Source: an uncultured Lentisphaerota bacterium (GTDB taxonomy: Bacteria; Verrucomicrobiota; Kiritimatiellia; CAIQIC01). From it: a stretch of 64,000 nucleotides of DNA. Where the stretch lies: assembly GCA_903896925.1 (NCBI GenBank), contig CAITZM010000169.1, positions 1-64,000 on the forward strand. The letters run 5' to 3'. The notes under the pieces were generated by a model, which did not search any database, had not been told where the DNA came from, and saw only the letters and a list, made by a program, of their open reading frames with translations. The position numbers and the translations under genes were made by a program. Shown piece by piece: positions 52,862 through 61,590 of the stretch (the first letter of the stretch is position 1; every line of letters starts with the position of its first letter).

Positions 52862-53284
52862 ATGACGGATACGAGATCAGAATGGAAAGTTTTCCGCGAT
52901 GCCTTGGCCGAACATGATTTTGTCTTGGCCGGGCAACTGTTCTCGAAGAATCCCGACCTTATCCGCCAGACGAACGCGCTCGGTGAAACGGCGCTCCACT
53001 GGCTTGCAGTGGAAGATGATGTCGAGGCGGTACACTGGTTGCTGCAACACGGTGCAGACGCGAATACACGGAACAAATTCGGGACACCCATGCTTTTCGA
53101 GGTGGCCTTGCTCGAACATAAGAAGTTATTCCGCTGGTTGCTTGCCAACGGGGCTGATGCTGACTTGAAAGATGTGGAAGGATTAAGCTTGGGCGCGTTC
53201 TTGGCGGAGAACGCGAAACCGCACATGGCGCGGTTCGTAGAGGAACTCAGAAATCGGCAACACGAGCCCGATCTTGAAAAGTGA
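52862..53284 (+). CDS. Ankyrin-repeat protein
   Basis: 140 aa. Two to three ankyrin units: NALGETALHWLAVEDDVEAVHWLLQHGADAN, NKFGTPMLFEVALLEHKKLFRWLLANGADAD and a partial DVEGLSLGAFLAE. No other domain or signal peptide. Base composition is visibly more AT-rich than its neighbours, which may suggest a recent origin. Its partner is unknown. Confidence 0.85.
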   Translation: MTDTRSEWKVFRDALAEHDFVLAGQLFSKNPDLIRQTNALGETALHWLAVEDDVEAVHWLLQHGADANTRNKFGTPMLFEVALLEHKKLFRWLLANGADADLKDVEGLSLGAFLAENAKPHMARFVEELRNRQHEPDLEK

Positions 53285-53727
53285 ACCGCGGCAGTCTGTC
53301 TGCTTTTGAAGGTTGAGTTTGCTGTGGCCGCCGCCGCTCGGTTCGGGTGGGTTTTTCTGGCGGTGGGCGCGCCGGTTCGACCCTTCGACAAGCTCAGGGC
53401 AGGCATGCTCACCGCAGGCGCGCCCGCCCTTCCGTCTTCGTTCCTTCGTTATTTCTGTTCCACTCTTCTTGGCGCGCTTGGCGTCTTGGCGGTTAAAATT
53501 CTTTCGCGTCAAACTGCGTGCATCCGCGGCTCGTTTTCCTGCGGGCTTGGCAGGAGTTGCGGCGTGTACCGCCTCCAGGCTGATGCGTGGAGGGCGGCGT
53601 GTCACGCCGCCGGTTCGCGGGGACGTATCGTGCGCAGCGCGGATAAAGCGGAAAGGGGGCTCCCGGGTCTCCATCAACTTGTTTGATCACCCGCCACGTC
53701 GTAGATTAAACAAGGAGGGAACCGTCC
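53285..53727. repeat. Intergenic region with several dispersed repeats
   Basis: No gene. Contains CGACAAGCTCAGGGC (about 53388-53402), an inverted copy of the AATTTTAACCGCCAAGACGCC repeat near 53470-53500, and the palindrome GGCGGCGTG-T-CACGCCGCC at 53593-53611. Confidence 0.65.
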
Positions 53728-54093
53728 ATGATTGAGGCGCATCGCCGGAAAAGAAATTTTGCGATATTGCTCTCTGGCCTGCTTATGATTCTGGCCTTTC
53801 TGTTGGGTCAGCTTTGGTTCTGGTCCGTGGGAGGTTTGGTTTCCTTTGAGGCTTTAGGCCGGATGTATTTCTTCCTTCAGCCCGTGGCGATGTTTCTCGG
53901 GTTCAAAGTTTGTTATCACTGGGCCAAAGCCAAAGGCTATGATGGGACTTATACCCTATGGGCTTTGGCGAATATTATCGGAGCCTATGTCCTCTATCGA
54001 CTCCCGGACCGAACACAGCCCCCGAAACTCAAGCTGCAAATCAAGGCGGTGGAAGAACGAACGGAATGGGCCGCCGTGGATAAATTCGACTGA
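53728..54093 (+). CDS. Small unknown membrane protein
   Basis: 121 aa. Two strong hydrophobic helices at the start (residues about 10-32 LLSGLLMILAFLLGQLW and 44-62 MYFFLQPVAMFLGF) and a weaker one near 70-85. The C-terminal 30 residues are charged. AAGGAGG lies 9 nt before the ATG. Composition is more AT-rich than the surrounding genes. No family recognised. Confidence 0.75.
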   Translation: MIEAHRRKRNFAILLSGLLMILAFLLGQLWFWSVGGLVSFEALGRMYFFLQPVAMFLGFKVCYHWAKAKGYDGTYTLWALANIIGAYVLYRLPDRTQPPKLKLQIKAVEERTEWAAVDKFD

Positions 54094-54167
54094 TGGCACG
54101 GTGCTTTCCGTCTTGAGATAGGGCAGGGTCCCGACGTTGAAAAGGAAGCGCAGCAGGCTGGACGCTT

Positions 54168-54925
54168 TTGAACGATGGTTGTGTGGTAGCTGTCGCCCGG
54201 TTGGGTTGGGTTTGTCTGGCGGCGCTCACCGCGGCGGACGGCGAACTGCTCTACAACGGCATCCGCCTGCCGGCGGCGTGGCCGCCGCGCCTGCAAGCCT
54301 CCGGTAGCAAAGTCATGCCCGTGCCCTATCTGGCGGAGCGGCCGGCCGTGGTCCCGATCGATGTGGGCCGGCAGCTTTTCGTGGACGATTTCCTCGTCGA
54401 AAACACCGACCTCAAGCGCCAGTTTCACCATCCGCAACGCTACGAGGGCAATCCCATCCTCAAGCCGGAAACGCCCACCGAGCTTGGCGCCTTTGCCGAG
54501 AAGGATCGCGATGGCAACGCCAAGCCGGTGGCGGCGATGATCAGCGACGGCTTTTGTTACGACGCGCAGGAGCAGACTTTCAAGCTCTGGTATCAGGCCG
54601 GCTGGCGCGATGGCACGATGCTCGCCCTGAGCAAGGACGGCTTGCATTGGACGCGGCCCGAAACCGATCTTGAAAAAGGAAACAACCGGGTGCTGCCCAG
54701 GCTTCCGGGACCGGTGACTCGACCCGGCAGCGCGTGACGTGGAAAGGCGCGGATGATCTGGCCGCGTTGAGCGGCAAACCTGTGAAATTGCGCTTTCATC
54801 TCACCCGCGGTCAGCTCTACGCCTTCTGGGTCACGCCCGACCCCAAAGGCGCGAGCTTCGGCTACGTCGCCGCCGGTGGCCCGGATTTCTCCGGCCCGAT
54901 GGATGTGCCCCCGCGGGGGAGGTAG
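54168..54925 (+). pseudogene. Decayed GH-like hydrolase (internal deletion)
   Basis: The first part (54168-about 54700) codes for the N-terminus of a five-bladed-propeller type glycosidase: RQLFVDDFLVENTDLKRQF, NPILKPETP, FKLWYQAGWR and LALSKDGLHWTRP. At about 54700 the sequence jumps to another frame giving TWKGADDLAALSGKPVKLRF and FWVTPDPKGASFGYVAAGGP, the usual C-terminal end of the same protein type. The middle of the protein (probably a few hundred residues) is missing. The 3' end overlaps the convergent regulator gene. Confidence 0.72.
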
Positions 54926-56037
54926 GCGCCGCAGGATTCGCGCACGATGAGCCGCGGCGACAGCAGCAGCGTCCGCGCCGGCAAGGTCGGCTCTGCGATC
55001 CGCTCCAGCATGGCGCGAAACGCCAGCGCGCCCAGGTCGCGGCACGGCTGATGGATCGTCGTCAGCGGCACGCTCAGCAGCGTCGCGTACTTCACGTCGT
55101 CAAACCCGACCACCCGCAGATCGCGGGGCACATGCAGCCCCGCGCGTTCCAGCGACTGCATCAAGACGGCCGCGGTGTTGTCGTTGGCGCAGATGATCGC
55201 GTCCGTCCGGCCCTTGGCCACCAGCTGGCGCACAAACTTCAGGTCCGCCGGATCGCCGCGCTGCACCCACGTGGTGTCCGGTTCCAGTCCGCGCCGGGCC
55301 ATCGCCTCGCGCGCTCCGGCGATACGGGTGTCCACGGTCGCGGCCGACAGCGGGCGCGCGACGAAGGCGAGCCGCCGGCAGCCGAGCTTGAGCAGGTGCT
55401 CGGCGAGCAGATAGCCGCCCGCAAAATTGTCCAACCCGACCAGGTCGAAGTCGCTGCGTTGCGGGAATGGGGTGAAATCGCGGTCGAGCAGCACCACCGG
55501 AATGCCGGCCTGGCGCAGCAGATCCGCAATGCGGCGGCTTGCCTGTTCCGGGGCCGGCGTCAGCTCGAAGGGCGCGAAGAACACGCCGGCGACCTTGCGC
55601 TCAATGAACTGCTGGCAGAGCTGTTCCGCGTGTTCGCGGCTCGCGTCGGTGTCGTGGAGCGGATGTGTGGAGCCGCCCCACAGCAGGCTGGACTCATGCG
55701 TCCGCGCCAGGCTGGCGATTTCGCCACAGATCGGCTCGAAGATCTCGGTCGCGCCCAGCCCCGGGATGAGCACCCCGAGCAGGCGCAGGCCGGCCTCGGC
55801 CGCAGCTCCCGCCTCGCGGGCGTAGCTGCCCGAGCCCGCGCGACGCTGGAGCAGTCCATCGTGTTGCAGGTCGAGCAACGCGCGGGCGGCGGTCGGGCGC
55901 GAGACGCCGAAGCGAGTGACCAGCTGGGTCTCGCTCGGCAGCCGCGACCCCGGCGGATATTTGCCCGCGAGGAGGTCGGCTTTGAGCGCCCGGTAGATGG
56001 CGCGGTGCTTCGGCAGCGGCTGGGGTGCTGGTTTCAT
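54862..56037 (-). CDS. GntR-LacI hybrid transcriptional regulator
   Basis: 391 aa. Residues about 5-75 form a GntR winged helix (YRALKADLLAGKYPPGSRLP, SETQLVTRFGVSRPTAARALLDLQ). The rest is a LacI-type sugar-binding domain (VAGVFFAPFELTP, DRDFTPFPQRSDFDLVGLDN, IICANDNTAAVLMQSLERAG, LRVVGFDDVKYATLLSVPLTTIHQP). It is divergent from the fructan operon, which it very likely represses until a sugar, probably fructose or an oligofructoside, is bound. Confidence 0.92.
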   Translation of the reverse strand: MKPAPQPLPKHRAIYRALKADLLAGKYPPGSRLPSETQLVTRFGVSRPTAARALLDLQHDGLLQRRAGSGSYAREAGAAAEAGLRLLGVLIPGLGATEIFEPICGEIASLARTHESSLLWGGSTHPLHDTDASREHAEQLCQQFIERKVAGVFFAPFELTPAPEQASRRIADLLRQAGIPVVLLDRDFTPFPQRSDFDLVGLDNFAGGYLLAEHLLKLGCRRLAFVARPLSAATVDTRIAGAREAMARRGLEPDTTWVQRGDPADLKFVRQLVAKGRTDAIICANDNTAAVLMQSLERAGLHVPRDLRVVGFDDVKYATLLSVPLTTIHQPCRDLGALAFRAMLERIAEPTLPARTLLLSPRLIVRESCGAYLPRGGTSIGPEKSGPPAAT

Positions 56038-56042
56038 GGTTA

Positions 56043-56095
56043 TGACAACTTGATGATCTGCTATTACAGGAATCGTTTTGAATGTCAAACTTATG
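56043..56095. promoter_or_regulatory. Candidate operator pair between regulator and fructan operon
   Basis: Two related 13-bp words, TGACAACTTGATG (56043-56055) and TGTCAAACTTATG (56083-56095), lie 40 bp apart in the divergent intergenic region just upstream of the regulator gene. They are possible binding sites, inferred from similarity and position only. Confidence 0.35.
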
Positions 56096-56283
56096 CTTAC
56101 AGGTTTCCGGTCCCGCCTGCTATATAGGGGCCGTACGGTGCGCGCGGCATATGGTGAAGAGACGGTTGTCCAAGGCTGGGAAGTTTGCGCGGGCTGAATT
56201 TCCAGGGCCTTGAAGGGTTGAGGAGTACACGAGATGAACAAGTTGCTGGGCTGGCAGGAAACAAACCCCACGGGAGCACGGTC

Positions 56284-57615
56284 ATGAAATATCGCATCTT
56301 CTTCTGGTCCATCACCTCGGCGCTCGCCGGGTTTCTCTTCGGCTTCGACACGGTCGTCATCTCCGGCGCGGAGCAGAAAATCCAGGCGCTCTGGGGCTTG
56401 AGCGCGGCCCTGCACGGGCTGGCGATGGGCTCCGCGCTCTACGGCACGGTGCTGGGCTCGCTGCTCGGTGGCTGGCCGACGGACAAGTTTGGCCGGAAGA
56501 AAACGCTGCTGTTCATCGGCGTGCTCTATGTCCTCTCGGCCATCGGCTGCGCGTTTGCGAACGGCGTCGGTATGTTCATCGCCGCCCGCCTGATCGGCGG
56601 CATCGGCATTGGCATCTCGACCGTGGTCGCGCCGTTGTACATCTCGGAGATCGCCCCGCCGGCTTACCGCGGGCGGCTCGCGGGCATGTTTCAGTTCAAC
56701 ATCGTGTTCGGCATCGTCATCGCCTTTGCCTCCAATGCCGTGATCGCGCGCATCGGCGGCGAGGACGCCTGGCGCTGGATGCTGGGCATCGCGGCGGTGC
56801 CGTCCGTCATCTACGCGGTCATGTGCCTCGCCCTGCCCGAAAGCCCGCGCTGGCTGATCGGGCGCAAGGGCGACCGGGCGGCGGGCCTCAAGGTGTTGCA
56901 GCTGATCGAGCCCGATTCGTCGCCGGCGCAGCTCGACGCCCATGCGGATGAATTGATGGCGGCGGCGCGCACCGAGAAAACCGTCGCCTCCGGGTTCTGG
57001 ACCTGGCGGCTGCGCGTGCCGATCTTCCTCGCGATCCTGGTCGCCTTCTTCAACCAGCTGTCCGGTATCAACGCGGTGCTGTATTTCGCGCCGCGCATCT
57101 TCGAAATGACGGGGCTGGGCGCGAAGGCTGCGCTGCTGCAATCCGTCGGCATCGGCATCACCAACCTGATTTTCACCTTCGTCGGGCTGTGGCTCATCGA
57201 CAAGCTCGGCCGGCGCACGCTGCTCTACATCGGCTCCTTCGGCTACATTGCGTCGCTGGGACTGACGGCGTGGGCCTTCTTCACGCAGCACTATGCGATT
57301 GTGCCCGCGTGCATCTTCGCCTTCATCGCGGCGCACGCGGTGGGGCAGGGCGCGGTCATCTGGGTGCTCATCTCCGAGATCTTCCCCAATCGCCATCGCG
57401 CCGAAGGCCAGGCGCTGGGCAGCTTCACCCACTGGATCTTTGCGGCGCTGCTCACGACCTTCTTTCCGACGATGGTCAAGGCGTTTGCCCCGGGCTACGT
57501 CTTTCTGTTCTTCTGTTTCATGATGGTGCTGCAACTCGTCTGGGTGAAGCTCATGGTGCCGGAGACGAAGGGCCGGAGCCTTGAGGAGCTTCAGCGCGAC
57601 CTGGGCATCTCATGA
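56284..57615 (+). CDS. MFS sugar:proton symporter
   Basis: 443 aa, twelve transmembrane helices. Family signatures: FLFGFDTVVISGA (TM1), GGWPTDKFGRKKTLL, RLIGGIGIGISTVVAPLYISEIAPPAYRGRL, LPESPRWLIGRKGD, FFNQLSGINAVLYFAPRIFE and the terminal VPETKGRSLEELQRDL. This is the XylE/GLUT-type sugar transporter class. Its place directly before a PfkB kinase and GH32 enzymes suggests fructose as substrate. The start at 56284 follows GGGAG. It overlaps the next gene by an ATGA junction. Confidence 0.93.
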   Translation: MKYRIFFWSITSALAGFLFGFDTVVISGAEQKIQALWGLSAALHGLAMGSALYGTVLGSLLGGWPTDKFGRKKTLLFIGVLYVLSAIGCAFANGVGMFIAARLIGGIGIGISTVVAPLYISEIAPPAYRGRLAGMFQFNIVFGIVIAFASNAVIARIGGEDAWRWMLGIAAVPSVIYAVMCLALPESPRWLIGRKGDRAAGLKVLQLIEPDSSPAQLDAHADELMAAARTEKTVASGFWTWRLRVPIFLAILVAFFNQLSGINAVLYFAPRIFEMTGLGAKAALLQSVGIGITNLIFTFVGLWLIDKLGRRTLLYIGSFGYIASLGLTAWAFFTQHYAIVPACIFAFIAAHAVGQGAVIWVLISEIFPNRHRAEGQALGSFTHWIFAALLTTFFPTMVKAFAPGYVFLFFCFMMVLQLVWVKLMVPETKGRSLEELQRDLGIS

Positions 57616-58484
57616 ACAGGCCCAGCGTATTGTCCTGCGGCGAAGTGCTGTGGGATCTCTTCCCCGAAGGCCCGCGCTTCGGCGGTGCGGCGGCCAACTT
57701 CGCCTGCCATGCCGCGCTGCTCGGCGGCGAGGTGACGCTGCTCAGCGCCGTGGGCACGGATGCGCGTGGCGACCAGGCCCTCGCGATCCTCCAAGGTTTC
57801 GGCGTCGACACAGCCCTGATCCAGCGCAGCGGCGCTGCCTCCACCGGCAGCGTCGGCGTGAGCGTGGACGCTGCTGGCAAGCCGAGCTTTGAGATCCACG
57901 CCGGTTCGGCGTGGGATCGCGTAGCTTGGAATGCAGCGCTGGAGGCGCGCGTCGCGAAAGTGGACGCGATCTACTTCGGCACGCTCGGTCAGCGGAGCGA
58001 ACCATCCCGCGCGACGATCCGGCAGGCGCTGCGCCTCGCGCAGGCGCGCGGCATCCTCCGCGTGCTCGATATCAACCTGCGCAAGCCGTTCCATGATGCG
58101 GCGCTCATCCGCGACTCCATCGCGCTGGCGAGCGTGCTCAAGCTCAGCGATGACGAACTGCCCGAGGTCGCCGCAGCTTGCGGCCTCGCTTTGGATGCGC
58201 AGCCTGAAAACACGCTGCGCGCCTTGCTGGTGCGTTGCGGCCTGACGCTCGTCGCCATGACGCGCGGAGCTGAAGGCGCGCTGCTCGTCTCGGCAGAGGC
58301 TGTCATCCGTCAGCCGGGCATCCCGACGACCGTGGTCGACACGGTCGGCGCGGGCGACTCGTTCACTGCGGCGCTTGTCATCGGCCTGCTGAAAGGCGAG
58401 ACCCATCAGGCCCTGCTGCGGCGCGCCTGCGAAATAGCCTCCGCCGTCTGTGCGCAACCCGGCGCCGTTCCCAGCCTTGCCTGA
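57612..58484 (+). CDS. PfkB-family sugar kinase, probable fructokinase
   Basis: 290 aa. N-terminal SCGEVLWDLFPEGPRFGGAAANFA (substrate binding) and C-terminal VDTVGAGDSFTAAL with the catalytic Asp. The PfkB signature and the short length match fructokinase/ribokinase. It overlaps the symporter gene by 4 bp, so it is translationally coupled. Fructose is inferred from the GH32 context. Confidence 0.92.
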   Translation: MNRPSVLSCGEVLWDLFPEGPRFGGAAANFACHAALLGGEVTLLSAVGTDARGDQALAILQGFGVDTALIQRSGAASTGSVGVSVDAAGKPSFEIHAGSAWDRVAWNAALEARVAKVDAIYFGTLGQRSEPSRATIRQALRLAQARGILRVLDINLRKPFHDAALIRDSIALASVLKLSDDELPEVAAACGLALDAQPENTLRALLVRCGLTLVAMTRGAEGALLVSAEAVIRQPGIPTTVVDTVGAGDSFTAALVIGLLKGETHQALLRRACEIASAVCAQPGAVPSLA

Positions 58485-58548
58485 TTACCAACAACAAGCA
58501 TGCTTGAGACCCCGGAGTTGCCGGGTTTGACCATCAGGGAGAGGGACC

Positions 58549-59826
58549 ATGAACCTACCGCAACGTGACCAGCACTCAGCCCGCCTGAACCGACGGACCT
58601 GGCTCAAGACCCTGTCCGCAAGCAGCGCCGCTTTGCTGGCCGCCCCGTTGGCGCGGGCCGCAGAGCCGAAACGGAACATGAAGATCACGCGTGTGCGTGT
58701 CTACACGCCGCCGCATCCGAACCCGCTGTTCAACCAGAGCGACCACGTGGTGACGATCGAAACGGATGCCGGCCTCACCGGCGTCGGCGAGGGCGGCTCC
58801 AAAGAGCTGCTCGAGCAATGCGCAGGCCGCCTGATCGGCAAGGACCCGCAGTATATCGAGCGCCTGTGGCAGGACATGACGCGCGCTTTTTTCTATCCGC
58901 CCGGCCGCGAGAAATTGCACGCGATAGGCGCGCTCGATCTGGCGCTCTGGGACCTCAAAGGCAAGGCGCAGCAGCTGCCCGTGCATGCGCTCCTGAACGG
59001 CATGGCGCGCGAGCACTGCGAGTGCTACAACACCGGCGGCATCATTCCCGGCGTCAAACCGGGCATGAGCGTCAAGGAGCGGGCCCAGGCCACCCTCGAG
59101 GCCGGTTACCGCGCCTTCCGGCTGGACGCGGCCAGCGCGCCGCCCAACACCGTGTACAACCCGCGCGAGCGCGTCACCAAGATGTACGAGGACTGCGTGC
59201 AGGCGCGCGAGGGCGTGGGCAAAAACGGCGACTGGTGCATCGACTTCCACCAGCGCTTCGACCTGGCCGATGCCGTGCGCGGCTGCGACCTGATCAAGGA
59301 TCTTGCGCCGTTGTTCGTTGAGGATCCCGTGCGCGAAGAGGCGTTCCGCGAGGATTTGCCGATCCTGCGCCGCGCGGTGAAGGTCCCGCTGGCCGCGGGC
59401 GAGGAGTGGGGCTACCGCTGGGACTTCAACAAGCTGGTGGAGAGCCACGACATCGACTTCCTGCGCGCGACGCTGCCCAACGTGGGCGGCATCACCGAGA
59501 TGATGAAGATCGCGGCGCTCTGCGAGACGCACTTCGTCGGCATGGTGCCGCACTTCACGGGCCCCATTGCCACGGCGGCGCTGGTGAATGCCCTCGGGAC
59601 CTTCTCCGGCCCGCTGCTGCTGGAGTACAACTTCCAGGGACGCACGCTGCCCCATGTGCCGGTGTGCCTCGACTTCAAGAACGGCAGGCTGTTTCCGAAC
59701 GACCGGCCGGGCCTGGGCGTGGAACTCGACTTCTCGCAGTTGAAGCAGATCGCCGAGATCACGCAGCCCTTGACTGACCGCGCCAAGACGTACTTCCGAC
59801 CTGACGGTTCCATCACAAACTGGTAG
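58549..59826 (+). CDS. Enolase-superfamily sugar-acid dehydratase (GalD-like) with Tat-like signal
   Basis: 425 aa. The first 38 residues contain a twin-arginine-like NRRTWLKTLSASSAALLAA and an ARA cleavage site, unusual for this family. The barrel has the metal ligands Asp in CIDFHQRF, Glu in LFVEDP and Glu in AAGEEWG, plus a His in MVPHFTGP; DFHQRF matches the DFHGR-type motif of D-galactonate dehydratase-like members. There is no K-x-K. The reaction is likely dehydration of an aldonate or a related acid. It follows the kinase in the same operon by 64 bp with AGGGAGAGGG ahead of the ATG. Confidence 0.88.
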   Translation: MNLPQRDQHSARLNRRTWLKTLSASSAALLAAPLARAAEPKRNMKITRVRVYTPPHPNPLFNQSDHVVTIETDAGLTGVGEGGSKELLEQCAGRLIGKDPQYIERLWQDMTRAFFYPPGREKLHAIGALDLALWDLKGKAQQLPVHALLNGMAREHCECYNTGGIIPGVKPGMSVKERAQATLEAGYRAFRLDAASAPPNTVYNPRERVTKMYEDCVQAREGVGKNGDWCIDFHQRFDLADAVRGCDLIKDLAPLFVEDPVREEAFREDLPILRRAVKVPLAAGEEWGYRWDFNKLVESHDIDFLRATLPNVGGITEMMKIAALCETHFVGMVPHFTGPIATAALVNALGTFSGPLLLEYNFQGRTLPHVPVCLDFKNGRLFPNDRPGLGVELDFSQLKQIAEITQPLTDRAKTYFRPDGSITNW

Positions 59827-59832
59827 CCAGGA

Positions 59833-61590
59833 ATGTCACACATGAAAACAACGCTGCTGCTCCTCATCGCCCTGCTGCTGGCGCCGCTGGCCGCGCTCCA
59901 CGCCGCTGATACGGCCTCACCAGCGACGCCAGCGCCGGAGCGCACTCGCACGGTGCGCATCACGGGCGATTTCCTGCAATTGCCGTTGATGCAGCATGCG
60001 AACGGCGACCCGAAAAGCGCCAGGTTGGGTTTCGAGAAGTTGTGCATTGAGGCGGACGGGAAGCTGCTGCGCTTTATGAATATCGAGCTGCCGAAGGACG
60101 GCAAGCAGCCTGATTTCTGGTATTCCGCCGACCTGCGCGAATTCAAGGGCCGCACGGTTACCCTGCGCATCAGGTCGCACGACGCCGCCGCACTGGAGTG
60201 CCTGGAGTTCAGCGACAAAGAAATCATGGACCCTCATGCTTACGACGGCCCGTATCGCCCGCGCTTCCACTTCAGTCCGCGCCTGGGCTGGATGAACGAC
60301 ATCAACGGCAGCTACTACCAGGATGGCCTTTATCATATCTTCTACCAGTTCAATCCAGCGGCCACCGGCACGGGCCCGGGCTTCGACATGCACTGGGGGC
60401 ATGCGGTGAGCAAAGACCTCGTGCATTGGAAGGAATGGCCGGTCGCGCTTTTTCCCAACGATGTCGGTCAGTGTTTTTCCGGCACGACCGTGATGCAGCA
60501 GCAGCCCGTTTCCGGCGTGAATGAAGGCGTCAAACTCCCGGCACCAGCGCTATTCTTTGCCGCCACGCGGCCGTTCTCGCAACACCTCGCCACCACGCCG
60601 GATGGCGGTCGCACCTGGAAGCGCTACGCCGGCAATCCCGTGGTGCCGCACATGGGCGAAGGCGACCGCGACCCCAAGGTCATCTGGCATGAGGCTTCGC
60701 AGCACTACGTCATGGTGCTCTACATGCACGGCAAAGAAGCGGGCTACCACTTCCTGCGCTCGAAGGATCTCGTCAAGTGGGAGCAAACCAGCGTGCTGCC
60801 GAACTGGTTCGAGTGCCCCGAGTTCATCCCGGTGAAGTCGGCCCTCAACGGCGAAAAGCTCATGATGCTCTACGGTTGCTATCGCACGCCCAACGACGCG
60901 TCGGGGAAGGGCATCACGAAGTCCTGCTATCAGCTCGGACGGTTCGACGGCAAAACCTTCACGCCCACCACCAGGCCGCGCCAGGCGCACCTCGGCCCCA
61001 GCTTCTACGCCGCGCTCATCTTCATGAACGAGCCCCAAGGCCGCCCTGTGATGATGGGCTGGGCCTCTGGCACCAAGTTTCCCGGCGAGCCCTTCAATCA
61101 ATGCGCGAGCCTCCCCTTGCTGCTGCAGCTGAAAGCCATCAACGGCGAAGACACGCTCTGCTTTGAACCCGTTGCGGAAGTCAATGCCCTGCGTGGAGAA
61201 CCGCTGCTGAAGATCAGCAACTCCACCATCGCCGAAGCGCAGACCAAACTCGCCACGCTCGCCAAAGATGCCGCGCTGGATGTCGTCGTGCGCTTCCGAC
61301 CTGCGGCATCGGGCCAGGTGAGCGTCGCCCTGCGTAACATCGCCTTCGGCTATGACGCCACGACCAGGGTCCTCAAGCGCGGGCAGGTCAACAGCCCGCT
61401 CCATCCCGGCGAATCCCTCGATGCCCGCTTCCTCATTGATCGTGGCGTTGTCGAAAGCTTCTGGAACGGCGGTGAAGCCGCCTACTCGATCGCATCCCTG
61501 CACACCGACGCCGGCCCCGCTTTCGCCATCGAAGGCGATGCCGTGGTCGAAGAACTCACGGTCTATCCCATGGCGAACATCTGGAAATGA
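59833..61590 (+). CDS. Secreted GH32 fructosidase 1
   Basis: 585 aa. Signal peptide (MKTTLLLLIALLLAPLAALHAAD). GH32 five-bladed propeller: nucleophile Asp156 in GWMNDINGSYY (canonical WMNDPNG with Pro changed to Ile), GDRDPKVIWHE with the stabilising Asp, and NWFECPEF with the acid/base Glu. A C-terminal beta-sandwich follows. It should hydrolyse beta-fructofuranosyl bonds (levan, inulin or sucrose). An N-terminal region of about 100 aa before the propeller may bind carbohydrate. It starts 6 bp after the previous stop. Confidence 0.94.
   Translation: MSHMKTTLLLLIALLLAPLAALHAADTASPATPAPERTRTVRITGDFLQLPLMQHANGDPKSARLGFEKLCIEADGKLLRFMNIELPKDGKQPDFWYSADLREFKGRTVTLRIRSHDAAALECLEFSDKEIMDPHAYDGPYRPRFHFSPRLGWMNDINGSYYQDGLYHIFYQFNPAATGTGPGFDMHWGHAVSKDLVHWKEWPVALFPNDVGQCFSGTTVMQQQPVSGVNEGVKLPAPALFFAATRPFSQHLATTPDGGRTWKRYAGNPVVPHMGEGDRDPKVIWHEASQHYVMVLYMHGKEAGYHFLRSKDLVKWEQTSVLPNWFECPEFIPVKSALNGEKLMMLYGCYRTPNDASGKGITKSCYQLGRFDGKTFTPTTRPRQAHLGPSFYAALIFMNEPQGRPVMMGWASGTKFPGEPFNQCASLPLLLQLKAINGEDTLCFEPVAEVNALRGEPLLKISNSTIAEAQTKLATLAKDAALDVVVRFRPAASGQVSVALRNIAFGYDATTRVLKRGQVNSPLHPGESLDARFLIDRGVVESFWNGGEAAYSIASLHTDAGPAFAIEGDAVVEELTVYPMANIWK

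Noticed and set aside
54862..57534. Long minus-strand open frame extending upstream of the GntR-LacI regulator
   Set aside because: Only the part from 56037 has regulator motifs. The upstream extension lies opposite the symporter gene and is antisense noise.
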